Part shown: in pieces, positions 33,329 through 44,605 of the stretch
Position numbering within the stretch: position 1 is the first letter of the stretch
Layout of the letters: each line of letters starts with the position of its first letter
Assembly (NCBI RefSeq): GCF_029227915.1
Contig: NC_079887.1
Span: 17,359,650 to 17,423,649 of the forward strand
Direction of reading: 5' to 3'
DNA length: 64,000 nt
Source: Hydractinia symbiolongicarpus
Taxonomy: Eukaryota > Cnidaria > Hydrozoa > Anthoathecata > Hydractiniidae
Notes under the pieces: model-generated
Databases searched by the model: none
Told to the model about the DNA's origin: nothing
What the model saw: only the letters and a program-made list of their open reading frames with translations
Made by a program: the position numbers and the translations under genes

Positions 33329-34735
33329 TAGATCAATGGTAAACAGCGCAGGCACGTGGAACCACGTGATTTACGTGTAAGGTCTTTATTAGGCATCAAA
33401 AGGCCATATTACAGCGTTTAGAGACCTGTGCGCGTAGTTGACTGTGTTTTAAAGACATGGCGTAATGGAAAATGACTTGATACGTCGTAGTCTATTGAGA
33501 AAGGAAGGATTAGACCAATGGTAACCTGCGCAGGCACGTGGAACCACGTGATTTACGTGTAAGGCCTTTATTAGGCGTAAAAAGCCCATATTATGGCCTT
33601 TAGAAGGCTTTGCGCGCAGTTGACGGTGTTTTAAAGACATGGCGCAATGGAAAACGACTTGGGACGTCGTAGTCTATTGAAATTTGAAGGACTAGACCAA
33701 TGGTAACCTGCGCAGGCACGTGGAACTTTGTGATTTATGTGTAGGGCCTTTATTTGGCGTCAAAAGGGCATATTACGGCCTTTAGAGGCCTGTTACGTAG
33801 TTGACGGTGTTATAAAGCAATGGCGCAATGGAAAACGACTTGGGTCGTTGTAGTCTATTGAGAGTAGAAGGATTAGACCAATGGTAACCGGCGAATGGCA
33901 CGCTAAAACACGTGATTTACGTGTAAGGCCTTTATTAGGCATCAAAAGGCCATATTACAGCGTTTAGAGGCCTGTGCGCGTAGTTGATTGTGTTATAAAG
34001 CCATGGCGCAAAGGAAAACGACTTGGGACGTCGTAGTCTATTGAAATTTGAAGGACTAGACCAATGGTAACCTGCGCAGGCACGTGGAACTACGTGATTG
34101 ATGTGTAAGGCCTTTATTAGGCAACAAAAGGCGATATTACAGCGTTTAGAGGCCTATAAGCGTAGTCGACTGTGTTTTAAAGACATGATGCAATGGAAAG
34201 CCATTTGGGACGTCGTAGTCTATTGAGAGTAGAAGGATTAGACCAATGGTAACCGGCGAATGGCACGCTAAAACACGTGATTTACGTGTAAGGCCTTTAT
34301 TAGGCGTAAAAAGCCCATATTACAGCGTTTAGATGCCTGTGCACGTAGTTGACTGTGTTATAAGGCCATGGCGAAATGGAAAAGGACTTGGGACGTCGTA
34401 GTCAAATGAGAGTAAAAGGATTAGATCAATGGTAACCTGCGCAGGTACGTGGAACCACGTGATTTATGTGTAGGGCCTTTATTTGGCGTCAAAAGGCCAT
34501 ATTACGGCCTTTAGAGGCCTGTTACGTAGTTGACGGTGTTATAAAGCCATGGCGCAATGGAAAACGACTTGGGAATTCGTATTCCATTGAGAGTGCAAGG
34601 GTTAGGCCAATGGTAATCTGCGCAAGCACGAGGAACCACGTGATTATTTTTAAGGCCCTTATTAGGCGTAGAAAGGCCATATTACGGGCTTTAGAGGCCT
34701 GTGCGCGTAATTGACTGTGTTTTAAGGACATGGCG
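33329..34735 (+). repeat. 1.4-kb segment duplicated at 37508-38914, copy 1
   Basis: Matches 37508-38914 at an offset of about 4179 bp, except for a tract at 33841-33912 that carries a different monomer type. It includes GTCGACTGTG (34164) and AACCGGCGAATGGCACGC (34250), sites rare elsewhere. Confidence 0.85.
33841..33912 (+). repeat. Gene-conversion-like patch
   Basis: Within a segment otherwise collinear with 37508-38914, this tract has GTAGTCTATTGAGAGTAGAAGG and AACCGGCGAATGGCACGC. The counterpart near 38020-38092 instead has GGGAATTCG and AGGGAAAGG. The patch matches the monomer at about 34208-34280 in the same segment, including the rare AACCGGCG. Flanks on both sides return to register. 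Confidence 0.8.
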
Positions 34736-34742
34736 CAATGGA
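34016..34742 (+). repeat. 4-monomer local HOR, copy 1 (727 bp)
   Basis: Begins GACGTCGTAGTCTATTGAAA and passes through four monomers, including GTCGACTGTG and AACCGGCGAATGG. The last part (GCAAGGGTTAGG, GATTATTTTTAAGG) leads back to the same start. Confidence 0.83.
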
Positions 34743-35341
34743 AAACGACTTGGGACGTCGTAGTCTATTGAAATTTGAAGGACTAGACCAATGGTAACCT
34801 GCGCAGGCACGTGGAACTACGTGATTGATGTGTAAGGCCTTTATTAGGCAACAAAAGGCGATATTACAGCGTTTAGAGGCCTATAAGCGTAGTCGACTGT
34901 GTTTTAAAGACATGATGCAATGGAAAGCCATTTGGAACGTCGTAGTCTATTGAGACTAGAAGGATTAGACCAATGGTAACCGGCGAATGGCACGCTAAAA
35001 CACGTGATCTACGTGTAAGGCCTTTATTAGGCGTAAAAAGCCCATATTACAGCGTTTAGATGCCTGTGCACGTAGTTGACTGTGTTATAAGGCCATGGCG
35101 AAATGGAAAAGGACTTGGGACGTCGTAGTCAAATGAGAGTAAAAGGATTAGATCAATGGTAACCTGCGCAGGTACGTGGAACCACGTGATTTATGTGTAG
35201 GGCCTTTATTTGGCGTCAAAAGGCCATATTACGGCCTTTAGAGGCCTGTTACGTAGTTGACAGTGTTATAAAGCCATGACGCAATGGAAAACGACTTGGG
35301 AATTCGTATTCCATTGAGAGTGCAAGGGTTAGGCCAATGGT
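34743..35341 (+). repeat. 4-monomer local HOR, copy 2, truncated
   Basis: Repeats 34016-34613 at an offset of 727 bp with a few changes (for example TTTGGAACG for TTTGGGACG near 34932, GTGATCTACG for GTGATTTACG near 35007). It leaves the pattern at about 35341, where GTAAACAGCGCAGG replaces GTAATCTGCGCAAG. This extra unit is absent from the otherwise matching region at 38.3-38.9 kb. Confidence 0.83.
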
Positions 35342-35517
35342 AAACAGCGCAGGCACGTGGAACCACGTGATTTACGTGTAAGGCGTTTATTAGGCATCAA
35401 AAGGCCATATTACAGCGTTTAGAGACCTGTGCGCGTAGTTGTCTGTGTTTTGAAGACACGGCGTAATGAAAAATGACTTGATACGTCGTAGTCTATTGAG
35501 AGTGGAAGGATTACACC
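35342..35517 (+). repeat. Hybrid monomer region between two duplicated segments
   Basis: Carries GTAAGGCGTTTATT, GTTGTCTGTGTTTTGAAGAC and GATTACACCAATGG. A second, closely similar copy lies at 36430-36610. Confidence 0.75.
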
Positions 35518-36400
35518 AATGGTAACCTACGCAGGCACGTGGAAATACGTGATTTATGTGTATGGCTTTTATTGGGCATCAAAAGGCCATATTACAGTCT
35601 TTACAGGCCTGTGCGCGTAGTTGATTGTGTTTTAATTACATGACGCAATGTAAAAATATTTGGGAAGTCGTATTCCATTGAGAGTGGAAGGATTAGGCCA
35701 ATGGTAACCTGCGCAGGCACGAGGAAATTCGTGATTTATGTGTAAGGCTTTTTTTGGCGCCAAAAGCCATATTACGGCCTTTGGAGGCCTGTTAGCGTAG
35801 TTGACGGTGTTATAAAGCCATGGCGCAATGGAAAACGTCTTTGGAAGTCGTAATCCATTAAGAGTGGAAGGATTGGACCAATGGTAAACAGTGCAGGCAC
35901 GTGGAACCACGTGTTTTACGTGTAAGGCCTTTATTAGGTATCAAAAGGCCATATTACGGCCTTCAGAGGCCTATAAGCGTAGTTGACGCTGTTAAAAAGC
36001 CATGCCGCAATGGAAAACGACATGCAAAGTCGTAGTCCATTGAAAGTGGAAGAATTAGAACAATGGTAACCTGCGCAGGCACTTGGAACCACGTGATTTA
36101 TGTACAAGGCTTTTATTAAGCATCAAAAGGCCATATTACAGTCTTTACAGGCCTGTGCGCGCAGTTGACTGTGTTTTAAAGACATCACGCAGTGTAAAAC
36201 GACTTGGGACGTCGTAGTCTATTGAAATTTGAAGGACTAGACCAATGGTAACCTGCGCAGGCACGTGGAACTACGTGATTTATGTATAGGGCCTTTATTT
36301 GGCGTCAAAAGGCCATATTACGGCCTTTAGAGGCCTGTTACGTAGTTGACAGTGTTATAAAGCCATGACGCAATGGAAAACGACTTGGGAATTCGTAGTC
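35518..36400 (+). repeat. 0.88-kb segment, copy 2 of 31157-32040
   Basis: Same succession of types as copy 1, with small changes such as TTTGGAGGCC for TTTAGAGGCC near 35781. It ends at GGGAATTCGTAGTC, after which this copy has CATTGAAAGGG and the other TATTGAGAGTGG. Confidence 0.83.
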
Positions 36401-37507
36401 CATTGAAAGGGAAAGGATTAGATCAATGGTAAACAGCGCAGGCACGTGGAACCACGTGATTTACGTGTAAGGCGTTTATTAGGCATCAAAAGGCCATATT
36501 ACAGCGTTTAGAGACCTGTGCGCGTAGTTGTCTGTGTTTTGAAGACACGGCGTAATGAAAAATGACTTGATACGTCGTAGTCTATTGAGAGTGGAAGGAT
36601 TACACCAATGGTAACCTGCGCAGGCACGTGGAACCACGTAATTTACGTGTAAAGCCTTTATTAGGCGTAAAAAGCCCATATTATGGCCTTTAGAGGCCTG
36701 TGCGCGCAGTTGACTGTGTTCTAAAGACATAACGCAGTGGAAAACGACTTGGGACGTCGTAGTCTATTGAAACTTGAAGGACTAGACCAATGGTAACCTG
36801 CGCAGGCACGTGGAACTACGTGATTTATGTATAGGGCCTTTATTTGGCGTCAAAAGGCCATATTACGGCCTTTAGAGGCCTGTTACGTAGTTGACGGTGT
36901 TATAAAGCGATGACGCAATGGAAAACGACTTGGGAATTCGTAGTCCATTGAAAGGGAAAGGATTAGATCAATGGTAAACAGCGCAGGCACGTGGAACCAC
37001 GTGATTTACGTGTAAGGCCTTTATTAGGCATCAAAAGGCCATATTACAGCGTTTAGAGACCTGTGCGCGTAGTTGTCTGTGTTTTGAAGACATGGCGTAA
37101 TTAAAAATGACTTGATACTCGTAGTCTATTGAGAGTGGAAGGATTAGACCAATGGTAACCTGCGCAGGCACGTGGAACCACGTGATTTACGTGTAAGGCC
37201 TTTATTAGGCGTAAAAAGCCCATATTATGGCCTTTAGAGGCCTTTGCGCGCAGTTGACGGTGTTTTAAAGACATGGCGCAATGGAAAACGACTTGGGACG
37301 TAGTAGTCTATTGAAATTTGAGGGACTAGACCAATGGTAACCTGCGCAGGCACGTGGAACTACGTGATTTATGTATAAGCCCTTTATTTGGCGTCAAAAG
37401 GCCATATTACGGCCTTTAGAGGCCTATTAGGTAGTTGACGGTGTTATAAAGCCATGGCGCAATGGAAAACGACTTGGGAATTCTTAGTCCATTGAAAGGA
37501 AAAGGAT
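36401..37507 (+). repeat. Mosaic monomers, partly shared with 32995-33390
   Basis: About six monomers. 36630-37025 matches 32995-33390 (offset 3635 bp). At 37116 GATACTCGTAG lacks the two bases seen in GATACGTCGTAG elsewhere. Confidence 0.75.
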
Positions 37508-38914
37508 TAGATCAATGGTAAACAGCGCAGGCACGTGGAACCACGTGATTTACGTGTAAGGTCTTTATTAGGCATCAAAAGGCCATATTACAGCGTTTAG
37601 AGACCTGTGCGCGTAGTTGACTGTGTTTTAAAGACATGGCGTAATGGAAAATGACTTGATACGTCGTAGTCTATTGAGAGTGGAAGGATTAGACCAATGG
37701 TAACCTGCGCAGGCACGTGGAACCACGTGATTTACGTGTAAGGCCTTTATTAGGCGTAAAAAGCCCATATTATGGCCTTTAGAGGACTTTGCGCGCAATT
37801 GACGGTGTTTTAAAGACATGACGCAATGGAAAAGGACTTGGGACGTCGTAGTCTATTGAAATTTGAAGGACTAGACCAATGGTAACCTGCGCAGGCACGT
37901 GGAACTGCGTGATTTCTGTGTAGGGCCTTTATTTGGCGTCAAAAGGGCATATTACGGCCTTTAGAGGCCTGTTACGTAGTTGACGGTGTTATAAAGCAAT
38001 GGCGCAATGGAAAACGACTTGGGAATTCGTAGTCCATTGAGAGGGAAAGGATTATATCAATGGTAAAATAGCACAGGCACGTGGAACCACGTGATTTACG
38101 TGTAAGGCCTTTATTAGGCATCAAAAGGCCATATTACAGCGTTTAGAGGCCTGTGCGCGTAGTTGACTGTGTTATAAAGCCATGGCGCAAAGAAAAACGA
38201 TTGGGACGTCGTAGTCTATTGAAATTTGAAGGACTAGAACAATGGTAACCTGCGCAGGCACGTGGAACTACGTGATTGATGTGTAAGGCCTTTATTAGGC
38301 AACAAAAGGCGATATTACAGCGTTTAGAGGCCTATAAGCGTAGTCGACTGTGTTTTAAAGACATGATGCAATGGAAAGCCATTTGGGACGTCGTAGTCTA
38401 TTGAGAGTAGAAGGATTAGACCAATGGTAACCGGCGAATGGCACGCTAAAACACGTGATTTACGTGTAAGGCCTTTATTAGGCGTAAAAAGCCCATATTA
38501 CAGCGTTTAGATGCCTGTGCACGTAGTTGACTGTGTTATAAGGCCATGGCGAATTGGAAAAGGACTTGGGACGTCGTAGTCAAATGAGAGTAAAAGGATT
38601 AGATCAATGGTAACCTACGCAGGTACGTGGAACCACGTGATTTATGTGTAGGGCCTTTATTTGGCGTCAAAAGGCCATATTACGGCCTTTAGAGGCCTGT
38701 TACGTAGTTGACGGTGTTATAAAGCCATGGCGCAATGGAAAACGACTTGGGAATTCGTATTCCATTGAGAGTGCAAGGGTTAAGCCAATGGTAATCTGCG
38801 CAAGCACGAGGAACCACGTGATTATTTTTAAGGCCCTTATTAGGCGTAGAAAGGCCATATTACGGGCTTTAGAGGCCTGTGCGCGTAATTGACTGTGTTT
38901 TAAGGACATGGCGG
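37508..38914 (+). repeat. 1.4-kb segment, copy 2 of 33329-34735
   Basis: Matches copy 1 except at 38020-38092, where it keeps the GGGAATTCG/GAGAGGGAAAGG monomer while copy 1 has a different tract. At about 38198 AAACGATTGGG lacks two bases relative to AAACGACTTGGG. It ends where GACTTGAGACG replaces GACTTGGGACG. Confidence 0.84.
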
Positions 38915-39525
38915 AATGGAAAACGACTTGAGACGTCGTAGTCTATTGAGGGATGAAGGACTAGACCAATGGTAACCTACACAGGCACGTGGAAATACGT
39001 GATTTATGTGTATGGCTTTTATTGGGCATCTAAAGGCCATATTACAGACTTTACAGGCCTGTGCGCGTAGTTGATTGTGTTTTAATTACATGACGCAATG
39101 TAAAAATATTTGGGAAGTCGTATTCCATTGAGAGGGAAAGGATTAGATCAATGGTAAATAGCACAGGCACGTGGAACCACGTGATTTACGTGTAAGGCCT
39201 TTATTAGGCATCAAAAGGCCATATTACAGCGTTTAGAGGCCTGTGCGCGTAGTTGACTTTGTTATAAACCCATGACGCAATGGAAAACGCTTTGGAAAGT
39301 CGTAGTCCATTGAAAGTGCAAGGGTTAGGCCAATGGTAATCTGCGCAGGCACGAGGAACCACGTGATTTATGTGTAAGGTTTTTATTTGGCGCCAAAAGC
39401 CATATTACGGCCTTTAGAGGCCTGTTAGCGTAGTTGACGGTGTTATAAAGCCATGGCGTAATGGAAAACGTCTTTGGAAGTCGTAATCCATTAAGAGTGG
39501 AAGGATTGGACCAATGGTAAACAGC
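38915..39525 (+). repeat. Transition monomers into the 14-mer HOR
   Basis: Carries GAGGGATGAAGG, GCAATGTAAAAATATTTGG (39096), a GAGAGGGAAAGG body and GTCTTTGGAAGTCG. The types are those of the right half; the order differs from the 14-mer that follows. Confidence 0.77.
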
Positions 39526-42065
39526 GCAGGCACGTGGAACCACGTGTTTTACGTGTAAGGCCTTCATTAGGTATCAAAAGGCCATATTACGGCATTTAGA
39601 GGCCTATAAGCGTAGTTGACGCTGTTAAAAAGCCATGCCGCAATGGAAAACGACATGCAAAGTCGTATTCCATTGAGAGTGGAAGAATTAGAACAACGGT
39701 AACCTGCGCGTGGACTTGGAACCACGTGATTTATGTACAAGGCTTTTATTAAGCATCAGAAGGCCATATTACAGTCTTTACAGGCCTGTGCGCGTAGTTG
39801 GTTGTGTTTTAATGACATGATGCAATGTAAAACGATTTGGGAAGTCGTATTCCATTGAGAGTGGAAGGATTAGGCCAATGGTAACCTGCGCAGGCACGAG
39901 GAACCACGTGAAATTTTTAACGCCTTTACTAGGCGTAAAAAGGCCGTATTTCGGCCTTTAGAGGCCTGTACACGTAGTTGACGTTGTTATAAAGCCATGG
40001 CGCAATGGAAAACGACTTGGAAAGTCGTAGTCCATTGAGAGTGGAAGGATTAAACCAATGGTAACCTGCGCAGGCACGTGGAACCACGTAATTTACGTGT
40101 AAGGCCTTTATTAGGCGTAAAAAGCCCATATTATGGCCTTTAAAGGCCTGTGCGTGCAGTTGACTGTGTTCTAAAGACATAACGCAGTGGAAAACGACTT
40201 GGGACGTTGTAGTCTATTGAAACTTGAAGGACTAGACCAATGGTAACCTGCGCAGGCACGTGGAACCACGTGATTTACGTGTAAGGCCTTTATTAGGCAT
40301 CAAAAGGCCATATTACAGCGTTCAGAGACCTGTGCGCGTAGTTGTCTGTGTTTTGAAGACATGGCGTAATGAAAAATGACTTGATACGTCGTAGTCTATT
40401 GAGAGTGGAAGGATTAGACCAATGGTAACCTGCGCAGGCACGTGGAACTACGTGATTTATGTGTAGGGCCTTTATTTGGCGTCAAAAGGGCATATTACGG
40501 CCTTTAGAGGCCTGTTACGTAGTTGACGGTGTCATAAAGCCATGGCGCAATGGAAAACGACTTGGGAATTCGTAGTCCATTGAGAGTGCAAGGGTTAGGC
40601 CAATGGTAATCTGCGCAGGCACGAGGAACCACGTGATTATTTTTAAGGCCCTTATTAGGCGTAGAAAGGCCATATTACGGCCTTTAGAGGCCTGTGCGCG
40701 TAGTTGACTGTGTTTTAAGGACATGGCGCAATGGAAAACGACTTCAGACGTCGTAGTCTATTGAGGGTTGAAGGACTAGACCAATGGTAACCTGCGCAGG
40801 CAAGTGGAAATACGTGATTTATGTGTATGGCTTTTATTGGGCATCAAAAGGCCATATTACAGTCTTTACAGGCCTGTGCGCGTAGTTGATTGTGTTTTAA
40901 TGACATGTCGTAATGTAAAAATATTTGGGAAGTCGTATTCCATTGAGAGTGAAAGGATTAGGCCAATGGTAACCTGCGCAGGCACGAGGAAATTCGTGAT
41001 TTATGTGTAAGGCTTTTATTTGGCGCCAAAAGCCATATTACGGCCTTTTGAGGCCTGCTAGCGTAGTTGACGGTGTTATAAAGCCATGGCGCAATGGAAA
41101 ACGTCTTTGGAAGTCGTAATCCATTAAGAGAGGAAGGATTGGACCAATGGTAAACAGCGCAGGCACGTGGAACCACGTGTTTTACGTGTAAGGCCTTTAT
41201 TAGGTATCAAAAGGCCATATTACGGCCTTTAGAGGCCTATAAGCGTAGTTGACGCTGTTAAAAAGCCATGCCGCAATGGAAAACGACATGCAAAGTCGTA
41301 GTCCATTGAGAGTGGAAAAATTAGAACAATGGTAACCTGCACAGGCACTTGGAACCACGTGATTTATGTACAAAGCTTTTATTAAGTATCAAAAGGCCAT
41401 ATTACAGTCTTTACAGGCCTGTGCGCGTAGTTGATTGTGTTTTAATGACATGACGCAATGTAAAACGATTTGGGAAGTCGTATTCCATTGAGAGTGGAAG
41501 GATTAGGCCAATGGTAACCAGCGCAGGCACGAGGAACCACGTGAAATTTTTAACGCCTTTATTAGGCGTAAAAAGGCCATATTTCGGCCTTTAGAGGCCT
41601 GTACACGTAGTTGACGTTGTTATAAAGCCGTGGCGCAATGCAAAACGACATGGAAAGTCGTAGTCCATTGAGAGTGGAAGGATTAAACCAATGGTAACCT
41701 GCATAGGCACGTGGAACCACGTGGTTTACGTGTAAGGCCTTTATTAGGAGTAAAAAGCCCATATTATGGCCTTTAGAGGCCTGTGCGCGCAGTTGACTGT
41801 GTTTTAAACACATGACGCAGTAGAAAACGACTTGGGACGTCGTAGTCTATTGAAATTTGAAGGACTAGACCAATGGTAACCTGCGCAGGCACGTGGAACT
41901 ACGTGATTTATGTATAGGGCCTTTATTTGGCGTCAAAAGTCCATATTACGGCCTTTAGAGGCCTGTTACGTAGTTGACGGTGTTATAAAGCCATGGCGCA
42001 ATGGAAAACGACTTGGGAATTCGTAGTCCAATGAAAGGGAAAGGATAAGATCAATGGTAAACAGT
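39526..42065 (+). repeat. 14-monomer HOR, copy 1 (2540 bp)
   Basis: Identical in order to copy 2, with starts 2540 bp earlier (first full start box at 39635). Two differences from copy 2 were noted: GCGTGCAG near 40152 for GCGCGCAG, and AACCAGCGC near 41517 for AACCTGCGC. The copy border lies in GTAAACAGTGCAGG at about 42065. Confidence 0.92.
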
Positions 42066-44605
42066 GCAGGCACGTGGAACCACGTGTTTTACGTGTAAGG
42101 CCTTCATTAGGTATCAAAAGGCCATATTACGGCATTTAGAGGCCTATAAGCGTAGTTGACGCTGTTAAAAAGCCATGCCGCAATGGAAAACGACATGCAA
42201 AGTCGTATTCCATTGAGAGTGGAAGAATTAGAACAACGGTAACCTGCGCGTGGACTTGGAACCACGTGATTTATGTACAAGGCTTTTATTAAGCATCAGA
42301 AGGCCATATTACAGTCTTTACAGGCCTGTGCGCGTAGTTGGTTGTGTTTTAATGACATGATGCAATGTAAAACGATTTGGGAAGTCGTATTCCATTGAGA
42401 GTGGAAGGATTAGGCCAATGGTAACCTGCGCAGGCACGAGGAACCACGTGAAATTTTTAACGCCTTTACTAGGCGTAAAAAGGCCGTATTTCGGCCTTTA
42501 GAGGCCTGTACACGTAGTTGACGTTGTTATAAAGCCATGGCGCAATGGAAAACGACTTGGAAAGTCGTAGTCCATTGAGAGTGGAAGGATTAAACCAATG
42601 GTAACCTGCGCAGGCACGTGGAACCACGTAATTTACGTGTAAGGCCTTTATTAGGCGTAAAAAGCCCATATTATGGCCTTTAAAGGCCTGTGCGCGCAGT
42701 TGACTGTGTTCTAAAGACATAACGCAGTGGAAAACGACTTGGGACGTTGTAGTCTATTGAAACTTGAAGGACTAGACCAATGGTAACCTGCGCAGGCACG
42801 TGGAACCACGTGATTTACGTGTAAGGCCTTTATTAGGCATCAAAAGGCCATATTACAGCGTTCAGAGACCTGTGCGCGTAGTTGTCTGTGTTTTGAAGAC
42901 ATGGCGTAATGAAAAATGACTTGATACGTCGTAGTCTATTGAGAGTGGAAGGATTAGACCAATGGTAACCTGCGCAGGCACGTGGAACTACGTGATTTAT
43001 GTGTAGGGCCTTTATTTGGCGTCAAAAGGGCATATTACGGCCTTTAGAGGCCTGTTACGTAGTTGACGGTGTCATAAAGCCATGGCGCAATGGAAAACGA
43101 CTTGGGAATTCGTAGTCCATTGAGAGTGCAAGGGTTAGGCCAATGGTAATCTGCGCAGGCACGAGGAACCACGTGATTATTTTTAAGGCCCTTATTAGGC
43201 GTAGAAAGGCCATATTACGGCCTTTAGAGGCCTGTGCGCGTAGTTGACTGTGTTTTAAGGACATGGCGCAATGGAAAACGACTTCAGACGTCGTAGTCTA
43301 TTGAGGGTTGAAGGACTAGACCAATGGTAACCTGCGCAGGCAAGTGGAAATACGTGATTTATGTGTATGGCTTTTATTGGGCATCAAAAGGCCATATTAC
43401 AGTCTTTACAGGCCTGTGCGCGTAGTTGATTGTGTTTTAATGACATGTCGTAATGTAAAAATATTTGGGAAGTCGTATTCCATTGAGAGTGAAAGGATTA
43501 GGCCAATGGTAACCTGCGCAGGCACGAGGAAATTCGTGATTTATGTGTAAGGCTTTTATTTGGCGCCAAAAGCCATATTACGGCCTTTTGAGGCCTGCTA
43601 GCGTAGTTGACGGTGTTATAAAGCCATGGCGCAATGGAAAACGTCTTTGGAAGTCGTAATCCATTAAGAGAGGAAGGATTGGACCAATGGTAAACAGCGC
43701 AGGCACGTGGAACCACGTGTTTTACGTGTAAGGCCTTTATTAGGTATCAAAAGGCCATATTACGGCCTTTAGAGGCCTATAAGCGTAGTTGACGCTGTTA
43801 AAAAGCCATGCCGCAATGGAAAACGACATGCAAAGTCGTAGTCCATTGAGAGTGGAAAAATTAGAACAATGGTAACCTGCACAGGCACTTGGAACCACGT
43901 GATTTATGTACAAAGCTTTTATTAAGTATCAAAAGGCCATATTACAGTCTTTACAGGCCTGTGCGCGTAGTTGATTGTGTTTTAATGACATGACGCAATG
44001 TAAAACGATTTGGGAAGTCGTATTCCATTGAGAGTGGAAGGATTAGGCCAATGGTAACCTGCGCAGGCACGAGGAACCACGTGAAATTTTTAACGCCTTT
44101 ATTAGGCGTAAAAAGGCCATATTTCGGCCTTTAGAGGCCTGTACACGTAGTTGACGTTGTTATAAAGCCGTGGCGCAATGCAAAACGACATGGAAAGTCG
44201 TAGTCCATTGAGAGTGGAAGGATTAAACCAATGGTAACCTGCATAGGCACGTGGAACCACGTGGTTTACGTGTAAGGCCTTTATTAGGAGTAAAAAGCCC
44301 ATATTATGGCCTTTAGAGGCCTGTGCGCGCAGTTGACTGTGTTTTAAACACATGACGCAGTAGAAAACGACTTGGGACGTCGTAGTCTATTGAAATTTGA
44401 AGGACTAGACCAATGGTAACCTGCGCAGGCACGTGGAACTACGTGATTTATGTATAGGGCCTTTATTTGGCGTCAAAAGTCCATATTACGGCCTTTAGAG
44501 GCCTGTTACGTAGTTGACGGTGTTATAAAGCCATGGCGCAATGGAAAACGACTTGGGAATTCGTAGTCCAATGAAAGGGAAAGGATAAGATCAATGGTAA
44601 ACAGT
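42066..44605 (+). repeat. 14-monomer HOR, copy 2 (2540 bp)
   Basis: Starts are 42175, 42357, 42537, 42719, 42901, 43082, 43263, 43445, 43626, 43808, 43990, 44170, 44352 and 44533. Markers: GCCGCAATGG with GACATGCAAAGTCG (1 and 10), GATTTGGGAAGTCG (2 and 11), GTGTTCTAAAGACATAACGC leading into 4, TTGAAGACATGGCG leading into 5, GTGTCATAAAG leading into 6, GACTTCAGACG (7), GTCGTAATGTAAAAATATTTGG (8), GTCTTTGGAAGTCG (9), GTGGCGCAATGC (12), and GCAGTAGAAAACG (13). This copy is the left edge of the wider 6340-bp pattern. Confidence 0.92.
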
